Shown here one piece after another: positions 9,795-21,053 of a DNA stretch of 64,000 nt (position 1 is its first letter; each line of letters starts with the position of its first letter). The notes beneath the pieces were generated by a model. That model saw only the letters and a list, made by a program, of their open reading frames with translations, made no database searches and was not told the origin of the DNA. Position numbers and translations under genes: made by a program. Origin of the DNA: CAYJDP01 sp964371025. GTDB taxonomy: Bacteria > Bacillota_I > Bacilli_A > RF39 > UBA660. The stretch covers positions 1 through 64,000 of the forward strand of contig CAYJKH010000001.1 in NCBI GenBank assembly GCA_964371025.1, in the 5' to 3' direction.

Positions 9795-10228
9795 ATGTAG
9801 TAGAAAAAAGAGAAATTATTTATAAAAATATAAAAAACAGTGAATTTAGAGGTTTATTAAATAAAGGTGATTACATATTAGTTGAGGAAAATATTGATTC
9901 ATGTATGGATACAATTTTTTTAGAAGTTAAAATTGAAGATTCTAAAGTAGAAGATATTCATTTTGATGGAAAAGCATGTTCTATTGCATTAGCATCAACA
10001 TCGATACTATGTCAAACAGTAATAAATAAATCATTAGATGAAGTTAATGTAATATTAGAAAATTATAGTAATATGCTAAATGGGGAAGATTATAAAGAAA
10101 GTATTTTAAATGATTTAGTAGTGTTTAGAGATATTTATAGACAAGAAAATAGAGTTAAATGTGCATCTATGGGAATGTATGGATTACTAAAAGCTATTAA
10201 AATTTATCATGAAAATAAAAGTAATTAA
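9791..10228 (+). CDS. sufU: SufU zinc-dependent sulfurtransferase
   Basis: This 145-residue IscU/SufU-fold protein takes the persulfide from SufS. The three ligand cysteines are C38 (SCMD), C63 (GKACSIA) and C124 (RVKCASMGMYGL), with Asp40 as the usual fourth ligand. The first motif reads SCMD rather than the common CGD. The ATG at 9791 overlaps the sufS stop as ATGA and is preferred to an in-frame start at 9773 inside sufS. Confidence 0.93.
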   Translation: MNVVEKREIIYKNIKNSEFRGLLNKGDYILVEENIDSCMDTIFLEVKIEDSKVEDIHFDGKACSIALASTSILCQTVINKSLDEVNVILENYSNMLNGEDYKESILNDLVVFRDIYRQENRVKCASMGMYGLLKAIKIYHENKSN

Positions 10229-10263
10229 AATAGTGAATAATATTTGCTATTTTTTTAGTTTTA

Positions 10264-10272
10264 TGTTATTAT
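10264..10272 (+). promoter_or_regulatory. Promoter -10 of surface cassette 1
   Basis: TGTTATTAT, an extended -10, lies 30 nt before the start of the thioester-domain protein. The same TGTTATTAT stands before the gene at 20209. No clear -35 is visible. Confidence 0.5.
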
Positions 10273-10302
10273 ATAGACCAAGTTTATTGCATGGAGGAAA
10301 TT

Positions 10303-11553
10303 ATGAAAAAAATGTTTAAAATATTATTAATTATCGTTGTTTTTACAACAACTTTTATTGGAGTTATTCCAAGTGTTAGTGCTAAAGCACCAGCATCAGT
10401 TCAAGCAGGGGATGCAGAAAGATTAACACCACATATTGGAGGAGTTTCTTTTTCATATAAAACTTTATCTAATGGAGAATATGCTTATTGTTTAGAAGTA
10501 AAAAAAGGATTAACGCAAAATATAAAAGCAAATTTAGTAGGGGAATTAGATGCTGGATATGCATATATAGTAGCAAATGGTTATCCAAATAAAAAAATAA
10601 CTGGTAACAGAAACTACGATTACTCTATTACTCAAATAGCATTATGGCTTTATATGGACGAAACTAGTGGAACAGATAATTTAGCATCTGGTTTTAGAAA
10701 CAATGCAAGTGATCCTTATAATTTAATGTCACATGTTATCAAATTAACAGATGCAGCAAAAGCAGCAAAAGCAAAAGGGTATGCTAAACCTAGTATCAGT
10801 CTTTCAACACCTACATCTAGTATGAGCATTAGTGAAGATGGTAAATATTTTATTTCTAATCCTATAACACTAGGAGGAACATCTGTTTCATCGCCTAAAG
10901 TATCAATTGTAAGTAGCCCAGAGGGGACTATTATTACAGATGAAGAAGGAACTGAAAAAAAAGAATTTAAAATAGGGGATAAGTTTCTTTTAAAAACACC
11001 AGTAGAAAGTGTTACAGGAGAAGACGTTACCATTAATATTAAAACAAGTGGAACAGGTACAGTATATAAGGCTTATGAATATAGCCCGGTAAATAATAAT
11101 ATGCAAAATATTGTACCACAATTAATTCCTGTAAGTACTGCAGTAGCAGATGAGGCTAGTTTTGACTTTTCAACAACAACTGTTGTTATAAATAAAACGG
11201 ATGCCTCAACTAAAAATTATTTAGCTGGAGCTGAATTAGTTATCAAAAAAGACGGGGTTGAAATAGATAGAATAACTACAACAGGGGAAAAAATAGAAAT
11301 TAAAAATTTAGGATATGGTAATTATACTATTGAAGAAGTTAAAGCACCTAATGGATATGAATTAACTACTAAAATATATGAGTTTACTTTATCAGAGGAA
11401 AATCCTACGGCAGAAGTTACGATTGAAAACTTTCCAACTATAGAAGTACCAAATACTAGCAGTAGTTCAACATTACTTCTATCATTAATAGGGTTTTTAA
11501 TAATTTCATTCTCAGCAGGAATTATTTATAGACATGCAAAAGCAAAAAACTAA
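10303..11553 (+). CDS. Thioester-domain surface protein with SpaA-like domain
   Basis: This 416-residue cell-wall adhesin candidate has a signal peptide at 1-27 (SVSA). Its thioester domain has Cys63 in YCLE and Gln111 in ITQIALWLY, the pair that forms the internal thioester able to bind host surfaces covalently. A middle domain at about 165-260 (DGKYFIS ... LKTPVESV) is shared with the cassette 2 proteins. A SpaA/CnaB domain at about 292-378 has Lys298 and Asn376 placed for an isopeptide bond. The sorting signal is VPNTSS (382-387), then a membrane segment and a basic tail. The motif has Ser where LPxTG has Gly. ATG 10303 follows GGAGG by 5 nt. The next gene is its likely sortase. Confidence 0.88.
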   Translation: MKKMFKILLIIVVFTTTFIGVIPSVSAKAPASVQAGDAERLTPHIGGVSFSYKTLSNGEYAYCLEVKKGLTQNIKANLVGELDAGYAYIVANGYPNKKITGNRNYDYSITQIALWLYMDETSGTDNLASGFRNNASDPYNLMSHVIKLTDAAKAAKAKGYAKPSISLSTPTSSMSISEDGKYFISNPITLGGTSVSSPKVSIVSSPEGTIITDEEGTEKKEFKIGDKFLLKTPVESVTGEDVTINIKTSGTGTVYKAYEYSPVNNNMQNIVPQLIPVSTAVADEASFDFSTTTVVINKTDASTKNYLAGAELVIKKDGVEIDRITTTGEKIEIKNLGYGNYTIEEVKAPNGYELTTKIYEFTLSEENPTAEVTIENFPTIEVPNTSSSSTLLLSLIGFLIISFSAGIIYRHAKAKN

Positions 11554-12193
11554 TAAAAGAAAAGAATTCTCCCCAAACACTATAGCAATATTTGGTTCAA
11601 TATTAGCTATTTTAGGAGGATTTTTTCTTTCATATAATTATTTAGAAGAAAAAAAAATATATGCTCATGATCAAATGGGGAATTTATTATACAAAGAGGA
11701 AGAACCAAAAGAAACTGTTGTAGAAGAAAAAGAAGAGGAAGTAGAACCTGTTCAAGAAGAAGTAAAAGTAGAAACTATTGTTAACAAAAATGAATATTTA
11801 GGGTATTTAGAGATACCAAAAATTAATTTATTAAAAGGTTTTTATGATAAAACTTCTCCACTAAATGATGTGGAAAAAAATATTATGGTAATGCCAGAAT
11901 CGTCATATCCGGATGTTGACCGAGGAAACTTAATTATTTCAGGTCACTCTGGAACAGGGTGGAAAGCATTTTTTGACAACTTAGAAAAGCTTAATAAAGG
12001 TGATGAGTTAATTGTTAAATATAATAACAAAAAGTATACATACCAACTTACTAATATCTATGAAGTAGAAAAAGATGGAACTGTTGCAATATATCGTAAT
12101 TATAATAAAACAACTTTAACTTTAATCACGTGTACAAATAATATAGACACTTCACAAAGTATTTATATAGCAGAGTTAATATCTGTAGAATAA
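11534..12193 (+). CDS. Sortase of cassette 1 (Arg replaced by Gln)
   Basis: This 219-residue sortase has an N-terminal membrane anchor at about 15-34 and a Glu-rich stalk at 55-82. Its catalytic domain has His138 in ISGHSG and Cys200 in TLITC. Sortases carry a catalytic Arg just before the final strand; aligned to S. aureus SrtA, that position is Gln208 in DTSQSIYIA. The gene overlaps the adhesin gene by 20 nt and lacks a good ribosome binding site, so translation is probably coupled. Expected role: anchoring the upstream protein to peptidoglycan or a partner. The sortase class is unclear. Confidence 0.9.
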   Translation: MQKQKTNKRKEFSPNTIAIFGSILAILGGFFLSYNYLEEKKIYAHDQMGNLLYKEEEPKETVVEEKEEEVEPVQEEVKVETIVNKNEYLGYLEIPKINLLKGFYDKTSPLNDVEKNIMVMPESSYPDVDRGNLIISGHSGTGWKAFFDNLEKLNKGDELIVKYNNKKYTYQLTNIYEVEKDGTVAIYRNYNKTTLTLITCTNNIDTSQSIYIAELISVE

Positions 12194-12217
12194 AATATTT
12201 AAAAGGGGGTGAAGGTG

Positions 12218-13150
12218 ATGTCTAATATAAGTTTTTTAGATAAAATAAGAATAATTTTAGATCAAACTTCATCTTCAATTCTTTTTATTATTATCTTTAT
12301 TTTAATGTTATTTTTCTGTTATATTATAGGAACTATGAATGAAGAAAAATTCAAAAATAATAAAAAGAAAATATTAATTCCATTTTTACTATTACCAATT
12401 GGAATTATAATATTTTTCTTTGAACATATTACAAAATTATTTGATTCTATGATGAATAATTTATTTGTAATGATATACTTTCCAAATATTAGCTTATATA
12501 TTAGTTTTATATTAATAACTAATATTATTGTAATAATATCTTTACTTAATAGTAAAATTTCAAAAGTTCTAAAGATGGTTAATATCGGAGTATTCTTATT
12601 TTTAAATTTTATATTAATATTAATCCTAAACATAATAAAAACTAATGAATTAGATCCATTTAGTCAAACATCGCTATATAGTAGTAATGATATAGTAGGA
12701 TTAGTGGAAATATCTAGTGTCTTGTTTTTTATCTGGATTTTATTCTTAATAATTTATAAGGTTATTATTCAATATTTTGATTATAATAAATCTCCTATAA
12801 AAGAAGTAGAAGTAGTAGAAAAAATTGTATATGAAACTAAAAAAGAAATTCAAGTAGTAGAAAAAGAAGTATATAAAGAAGTTAATTTAGAAATGTTTAC
12901 TCTTGCTGACTATAAAAAAATGCTTGAAATATTAAAAAAAGATAATCAAGTAATAAAACCATTAATTACAAAAACTTCTATAGAAGAAATAGTAGAAGAA
13001 AAAGAATACGAAATAAAAGAAGAAAAAGAATACGAAACAGAACTTGATCGTTTATTAGATTTTTCAAATAATACAGTATGTGACCCAATTGAGGTAACTA
13101 CAAATTTAAAATATCTGGAATTACAAGAATTATATAAAAGTGTAAATTAA
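12218..13150 (+). CDS. Sortase-associated polytopic membrane protein, long form
   Basis: This 310-residue protein is of no recognised family. About five membrane segments fill residues 15-195. A highly charged Glu/Lys-rich cytoplasmic tail of about 110 residues follows (EVEVVEKIVYETKKE and similar). The membrane part is homologous to the gene at 54543, which also follows a sortase; both share an opening FLDKIRI/LIDQLQI helix and an IYFP motif. The start is ATG 12218 after AGGGGG; GTG 12209 is less likely. It is the last gene of cassette 1. Confidence 0.75.
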   Translation: MSNISFLDKIRIILDQTSSSILFIIIFILMLFFCYIIGTMNEEKFKNNKKKILIPFLLLPIGIIIFFFEHITKLFDSMMNNLFVMIYFPNISLYISFILITNIIVIISLLNSKISKVLKMVNIGVFLFLNFILILILNIIKTNELDPFSQTSLYSSNDIVGLVEISSVLFFIWILFLIIYKVIIQYFDYNKSPIKEVEVVEKIVYETKKEIQVVEKEVYKEVNLEMFTLADYKKMLEILKKDNQVIKPLITKTSIEEIVEEKEYEIKEEKEYETELDRLLDFSNNTVCDPIEVTTNLKYLELQELYKSVN

Positions 13151-13174
13151 TACAAAAATTTACATGATCAAAAA

Positions 13175-13210
13175 AATGCTCTTTACATATAAAAAGAGTA
13201 TTTTCTTTTT
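13175..13210 (+). terminator. Terminator of surface cassette 1
   Basis: ATGCTCTTT pairs with AAAGAGTAT across a loop, followed by TTTTCTTTTT. Confidence 0.75.
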
Positions 13211-13225
13211 ATATTAATAGTAATT

Positions 13226-13234
13226 TGATATAAT
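13226..13234 (+). promoter_or_regulatory. Extended -10 promoter
   Basis: TGATATAAT lies 24 nt before the phosphodiester glycosidase gene. Confidence 0.6.
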
Positions 13235-13258
13235 GTATATTGTAGATTGGGGAACATT

Positions 13259-14443
13259 ATGAATTTAACAAAAAAACATTCAGTAGTATTTTATATATCT
13301 TTATTTTTAATAATAACATTTACTACTTTAATTACAATTAGCTTTAATAGTACTTATTTAATTACTTTACCGATAAGAGTAATATTAATTATTTTAGTAG
13401 TTTTATTACTTGCTTATATTATATTTTATATTAAGATTAATAAAAAAATAAAAAAGGTTGCTTTTATTTTATTTACAATTTATTTTTTAGGGTGTAGTGG
13501 ATTTTTGTTTTTGTTATATGGATCTAACGAAACTTTTAGAACATGGTTAATTACTACTGCTATGAAAACTAAAACTCATCAGTATTATTGTATGTGGTTT
13601 TATAGTGATGAAACAATTGAAAAAGTTTTAAGTGAAAACTTCTTAGTAGAGCCAGAAGGAAATACAGATCCTAATTTAATAAATGGACAAGTTACATATG
13701 CTAATGAATATGAAAAGCAAATCCTAGATAGAGATAGTGATGCTTTATATAAAATTATTCGTTTTAAAGTAAATGATCAAGATGCTTATTTAGCAGCAAT
13801 TTATGATCCAGCTGATGTTCATGTTGCAGTTACTAAAGACTTAAATGTTTCAGGACAATTTGTAACCGAGATGGCTGAAGATCATAAAGCTCCACTAGCA
13901 ATTAATGGTGGTAACTTTATAGATCCAAATTATAGTAGTACAGGAGGAACACCTAAGGGAATTACTTTCTCAATGGGGCAAATGTATACAGGAACTGGGC
14001 AAATTTCAAATATAGTAGGATTCAATGAAGATAATGTATTAATGTTAATGAGAAATACCTCATCAACTGAAGTTGAAAATAATAATATTAGAGATTGTGT
14101 ATATGGATATCCCTTTTTAATAGTAAATGGGGAACCTGCCTTTGCTAGAGGTAATGGTGGATGGGGATATGCGGCAAGAACAGCGATTGGTCAAAGAAGC
14201 GATGGAATTGTTTTAATGTTAGTAGTAGATTCAAATGAGTTTAGAACTAATGGAGCGTCTATGATAGATATGACTGAAATAATGCAAAGATATGGAGCCG
14301 TTAATGCCTCAGCCTTAGATGGTGGAACATCTAGTGTAATGGTTGAAAATTATGAATTAATTAGTGATCCAATTGATGGAGGATTAAGACATCAAACAAG
14401 ACCAGTAGCAACAAGCTTTATTGTAAAAGATCTAGATAAATAA
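13259..14443 (+). CDS. Phosphodiester glycosidase (NAGPA) family membrane protein
   Basis: This 394-residue protein has three N-terminal membrane segments (about 8-30, 35-60, 68-92). The extracellular NAGPA domain carries the family blocks LAINGGNF, AARTAIGQRSDG and NASALDGGTSSVMV. Bacterial members remove or edit sugar phosphodiesters on exopolysaccharide or wall glycans; the substrate here is not known. ATG 13259 follows GGGGA by 5-6 nt and is preferred to TTG 13247. It heads a transcript with pcrA 16 nt downstream. Confidence 0.87.
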   Translation: MNLTKKHSVVFYISLFLIITFTTLITISFNSTYLITLPIRVILIILVVLLLAYIIFYIKINKKIKKVAFILFTIYFLGCSGFLFLLYGSNETFRTWLITTAMKTKTHQYYCMWFYSDETIEKVLSENFLVEPEGNTDPNLINGQVTYANEYEKQILDRDSDALYKIIRFKVNDQDAYLAAIYDPADVHVAVTKDLNVSGQFVTEMAEDHKAPLAINGGNFIDPNYSSTGGTPKGITFSMGQMYTGTGQISNIVGFNEDNVLMLMRNTSSTEVENNNIRDCVYGYPFLIVNGEPAFARGNGGWGYAARTAIGQRSDGIVLMLVVDSNEFRTNGASMIDMTEIMQRYGAVNASALDGGTSSVMVENYELISDPIDGGLRHQTRPVATSFIVKDLDK

Positions 14444-14459
14444 AATAACAGGAGTAGGT

Positions 14460-16556
14460 ATGAATATAAATGAACTAAATAATGAACAAAAAGAAGCAGT
14501 AATATATAATAGTGGACCATTATTAATAATAGCTGGAGCTGGAGCTGGAAAAACTAAAACTTTAACAACCAAAATTGCATATCTAATTGAAGAAGAACTA
14601 GCAAAGCCAACGGAAATTTTAGCTATTACATTTACAAATAAAGCAGCTAAAGAGATGAAAGATAGATTATATGGAATGTTAACAGATATTTCATCAAGAA
14701 TTCAAGTATCTACATTTCATAGCTTTGGTGTAAAACTATTAAGAGAAAATTATGAAGCTTTAGGATATGATAAAAATTTTCTAATTATGGATAGTGATGA
14801 TTCATTATCAGTAATAAAAAGAATATTAAAAGATTTGAATTATGATCCAAAATATTATAATCCAAGGGCAATTAGAAATAAAATTAGTAGTTGTAAAAAT
14901 GAAATGATGACTCCTAATATGTATGAAAAATATGCAGTAGGAGAATATGATAAAGTAGTATTAGAAGTATATCAAAAATATGAAGAAAAGTTAAAAGCAA
15001 ATAACTCAGTAGATTTTGATGATTTATTAATCCTACCAATTAAATTATTTGAAGAAAATGAAAGTATCTTAAATAAATATCAAGATATTTATAAATATAT
15101 ATTAATAGACGAGTATCAAGATACTAATGAAGCACAGTATATTTTAACAAAAAAATTATCTTTAAAGTATAAAAATATTACGGTAGTAGGAGATGACTCT
15201 CAAAGTATATATAGTTTTAGAGGAGCCAATTATAAAAATATTTTAAACTTTGAAAAAGATTATACTAATGCTAAAACAATTTTATTAGAAGAAAATTATA
15301 GATCAACTTCTAACATACTAGATGCTGCTAATGAAGTTATCAAAAATAATAAACAAAGAAAAGATAAAAAATTATGGACTTCAAAAACAGGAGGTAGTTT
15401 AATTAAGTATTATAGATCTTTTAATGAAAGAGACGAAGCTCAATATGTTATAAGAAAAATAAAAGAATTAATTAAGCAAGATGTTGAATATAAAGATATG
15501 GCAATTTTGTATCGTACTAATGCTCAATCACGTGTTTTAGAAGAAGAATTATTAAAAGAAAATTTTCCATATAAAGTAGTTGGAAGTTTTTACTTCTATT
15601 CCAGAAAAGAAATAAAAGACTTAATTGCATACTTAAGGGTTATTCATAATAGTAAAGATAATGTTTCTTTACTTAGAACTATAAATACTCCTAAGCGTGG
15701 TATTGGACTTAAGACTATTGAAAATTTAACAGTAAAAGCCGATGCAAATAATACAAGTATTTATGATGCAATAACTTCATCAAAAGAATTTGAATATAAG
15801 AAAATAATTGAACAACTAAAGAGTATAAAGGATGAACTAACACTTACTGAGTTAATTGATAAAGTATTAGATGCAAGTGGAATGAGACAAGAATTAGAAA
15901 ATGAAAAGACCCTAGAAAGTGAAATTAGATTAGAAAATTTAGAAGAGTTTAAATCAATTACAAAGTCTTTTGAAGAAAAAGAGGGAGTAGTTTCATTAGA
16001 AGAATTTTTACTAGAAATTAGTTTAGTTAGTGATGTAGAAGAATATAAAAATGATCCTAATCGAATTAGTTTAATGACGATTCACTCTGTTAAAGGATTA
16101 GAATATGATAATGTTTTTGTAGTGGGTATGGAAGAAGGAATATTTCCGCATGTTAATAGTTTAATGGAAAATTCTGAAATAGAAGAAGAAAGAAGATTAT
16201 GCTATGTTGCAATAACTAGAGCTAAAAAAGAATTGCATTTAATCAATGCCCGTACCAGAACTTTATTTGGTAAAGAGCAAGTTAATCCAGTGAGTAGATT
16301 TATAGCAGAAATACCAAAAGAACTACTAGAAACTAATGTTAAAGAAGAAGTTTCAATAGCAAGTCAAAAGATTAATGTTAGTAAAAACTTTAGAGTTGAA
16401 GAAGTAGAATATAAAGTAAATGATTTTGTTTATCATGATACATTTGGAACTGGTAAAGTTATGGAAGTTACTAATACTTTAGTTACTGTTGCATTTAAAC
16501 ACCCACATGGTATTAAAAAATTAATGAAAAATCATATGAAATTATCGAAAGTGTAG
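14460..16556 (+). CDS. pcrA: ATP-dependent DNA helicase PcrA/UvrD
   Basis: This 698-residue superfamily 1A helicase acts in DNA repair and rolling-circle replication. Walker A AGAGAGKT is at 25-32. LIDEYQDT (motif II), VVGDDSQSIYSFRGA (motif III) and YVAITRAKK (motif VI) are all present. The C-terminal Tudor-like domain (DTFGTGKVMEV) that binds RNA polymerase in PcrA is present. Length is slightly below the usual 720-740. It is usually beside ligA; here two genes intervene. Confidence 0.96.
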   Translation: MNINELNNEQKEAVIYNSGPLLIIAGAGAGKTKTLTTKIAYLIEEELAKPTEILAITFTNKAAKEMKDRLYGMLTDISSRIQVSTFHSFGVKLLRENYEALGYDKNFLIMDSDDSLSVIKRILKDLNYDPKYYNPRAIRNKISSCKNEMMTPNMYEKYAVGEYDKVVLEVYQKYEEKLKANNSVDFDDLLILPIKLFEENESILNKYQDIYKYILIDEYQDTNEAQYILTKKLSLKYKNITVVGDDSQSIYSFRGANYKNILNFEKDYTNAKTILLEENYRSTSNILDAANEVIKNNKQRKDKKLWTSKTGGSLIKYYRSFNERDEAQYVIRKIKELIKQDVEYKDMAILYRTNAQSRVLEEELLKENFPYKVVGSFYFYSRKEIKDLIAYLRVIHNSKDNVSLLRTINTPKRGIGLKTIENLTVKADANNTSIYDAITSSKEFEYKKIIEQLKSIKDELTLTELIDKVLDASGMRQELENEKTLESEIRLENLEEFKSITKSFEEKEGVVSLEEFLLEISLVSDVEEYKNDPNRISLMTIHSVKGLEYDNVFVVGMEEGIFPHVNSLMENSEIEEERRLCYVAITRAKKELHLINARTRTLFGKEQVNPVSRFIAEIPKELLETNVKEEVSIASQKINVSKNFRVEEVEYKVNDFVYHDTFGTGKVMEVTNTLVTVAFKHPHGIKKLMKNHMKLSKV

Positions 16557-16563
16557 GGAAGAT

Positions 16564-17484
16564 ATGAAAAAAGATATAACGCTACTAATATTAGCAGCCG
16601 GAATGGGATCACGTTTTGGAGGATTAAAACAAATTGAAGAAATGGGACCAAATAAAGAGTTTATTATCGATTACTCAATTTATGATGCTAAAAAAGCAGG
16701 ATTTAATAAAGTAGTATTTCTAATTAAAGAAGAAAATTATGATAAATTTGTAGAAACAATCGGTAAAAGAGTAGAACCTCATATTAAGGTTGAATATTGT
16801 TTTCAAAAAAATGATAATGTACCATCTAATATTAATATACCAAGTACTAGAATTAAGCCATTAGGAACAGCTCATGCAATATTATGTTGTAAGGATAAAA
16901 TAAAAGAAAATTTTGCAATTATAAATGCAGATGATTTTTATGGATTTGATGCATTTTTAAAAGCATATCAATTTTTATCAAAAGAAAATAATAAAATTCC
17001 TAATTATGGACTAATTGGTTATGAAGCTAGTAAAACAATTACAGAAAATGGTTCGGTAAAAAGAGGAATATGTATCTTTGATGAGGATAATAATATAGAA
17101 GATATAGTAGAAAGCGTTATTAAATATGATAATAATCATAATTTAGTAGCATCTCCTTTAAATAAAGAAGACTTTAAACCCATATCAAAAGATACTACTG
17201 TTTCTATGAATTTGCTATTATTTACGAAAGATATCTTTAAATATTTAGAGAGTGACTTTTCAAACTTTTTAGAGTATAATATAAATGACTTAGATACTTG
17301 TGAATACCTTATTCCAGAAGTCTTATCAGATGTTGTTAATAAAAAACTTGCAACTGGGAAAGTGATAAAAACTTCTGCATTATGGTATGGAGTTACTTAC
17401 AAAGAGGATACACCAATTGTTAAAGAAGCACTTGCCAATTTAATAGAGCAAAAAATATATAAATCTAAGTTATGGGAGGAATAA
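16564..17484 (+). CDS. Sugar-phosphate nucleotidyltransferase
   Basis: This 306-residue protein begins with the nucleotidyltransferase signature LLILAAGMGSRFGGLKQ, the NTP-binding loop. NADDFYG follows at about 121 and carries the metal-binding Asp. GTAHAILCC is typical of UDP- or dTDP-sugar pyrophosphorylases. No acyltransferase or CBS domain follows. The substrate cannot be told from sequence; a role in precursor supply for surface glycans is plausible. It lies 7 nt after pcrA and 1 nt before the BI-1 gene. Confidence 0.82.
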   Translation: MKKDITLLILAAGMGSRFGGLKQIEEMGPNKEFIIDYSIYDAKKAGFNKVVFLIKEENYDKFVETIGKRVEPHIKVEYCFQKNDNVPSNINIPSTRIKPLGTAHAILCCKDKIKENFAIINADDFYGFDAFLKAYQFLSKENNKIPNYGLIGYEASKTITENGSVKRGICIFDEDNNIEDIVESVIKYDNNHNLVASPLNKEDFKPISKDTTVSMNLLLFTKDIFKYLESDFSNFLEYNINDLDTCEYLIPEVLSDVVNKKLATGKVIKTSALWYGVTYKEDTPIVKEALANLIEQKIYKSKLWEE

Positions 17485-17485
17485 A

Positions 17486-20145
<2,660 letters not shown>

Positions 20146-20149
20146 AAAC

Positions 20150-20178
20150 TTGCAAAAACAGTAAAAATTTGTTATTAT
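20150..20178 (+). promoter_or_regulatory. Promoter of the gene at 20209
   Basis: TTGCAA and TATTAT (20173-20178) are 17 nt apart, with TGT just before the -10. Confidence 0.65.
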
Positions 20179-20208
20179 ATATACCATTCATATGAAGGAG
20201 GAATTTAT

Positions 20209-20964
20209 ATGTTTAGTATTTTTAAAAAGAACGAATATTTATATACTGATGAATATTATGAAGAAAAAACTACAGATGAAAATAAATTTAAAAACTTATT
20301 CAATAAGAAACAAAAAAATAAACATATAGATGATAACTATCAAGAAGAACCTAAAAACTTTAAAAGTAGTATGTTTAGTAATTTTAACCCAAATAAAAAA
20401 GAAGAAAAGAAAAATAGTAATAATATATTAAAATCTATCTTTATTAAGCCCCTAATTATACTAGTAATAATACTAATATTAGTTACTATAGTTATTATTG
20501 ATATATATAGGGTAAGTACTAGTGATAAAAAACCATTATTTGCAATAGAGACTAAAACACACGATGATGGTGGTACAAAAGAGTATTTGGGGTTATTTTA
20601 TAAAGTGATAAAATATAATCAAGATGATGGAAAGAAAAGTAATGAAGTAGGTTTCTGGACTTTAAATTATGATACTACTCCTGTAAAAATTGATTTTAAT
20701 AAAGTAAATAAAGAAAGTGAATTAAAAGAGTTATATAATACATATATTGAATTTACTTCTCCAATTAAATATTTAGGAATTGAAGATAAGTCATTTGTTT
20801 TTGAGTATGAAGTAGAGAATAATAAATATTTAGTATATTGTCAATTATATGACTTAGATATTAATATATCAGACTTCGCAGTTGATCAAGAAATTAAATT
20901 AACGGGAGTTGTATCTGAATATAGTGATAGTGAACTTTTAATTAATAATTGTAATTTAAAATAA
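20209..20964 (+). CDS. Single-pass membrane protein, unknown
   Basis: This 251-residue protein is not assigned to a family. It has a charged cytoplasmic N-terminus of about 82 residues (rich in Lys, Glu, Asn) and one membrane segment at about 84-104. An extracellular domain of about 145 residues contains DDGGTKEYLGLFYKVIKYN and ends with a short beta-rich segment, IKLTGVVSEYSDSELLINN, that resembles an OB-type strand pattern. GGAGG precedes the ATG at good distance. It is a single-gene unit between a promoter and a terminator. Confidence 0.75.
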   Translation: MFSIFKKNEYLYTDEYYEEKTTDENKFKNLFNKKQKNKHIDDNYQEEPKNFKSSMFSNFNPNKKEEKKNSNNILKSIFIKPLIILVIILILVTIVIIDIYRVSTSDKKPLFAIETKTHDDGGTKEYLGLFYKVIKYNQDDGKKSNEVGFWTLNYDTTPVKIDFNKVNKESELKELYNTYIEFTSPIKYLGIEDKSFVFEYEVENNKYLVYCQLYDLDINISDFAVDQEIKLTGVVSEYSDSELLINNCNLK

Positions 20965-20985
20965 GAAAATTTGTAAAAAATATAC

Positions 20986-21014
20986 AAAAAGAATATTTAA
21001 AAATATTCTTTTTT
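20986..21014 (+). terminator. Terminator after the gene at 20209
   Basis: AAAAAGAATATTT pairs with AAATATTCTTTTT with a 2-3 nt loop and a T tail. Confidence 0.85.
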
Positions 21015-21053
21015 ATTGTATACTAATATTAATAATATAAGAAAGGTAAATAT

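Noticed and set aside
10229..10263. Terminator after sufU
   Set aside because: AAATAG and CTATTT can pair before a T run, but the loop is 13 nt and the stem only six A/T-rich pairs, so it is too weak to list.
13151..13258. Possible small RNA between cassette 1 and the glycosidase gene
   Set aside because: The only structure is the terminator hairpin, and the rest is promoter sequence.
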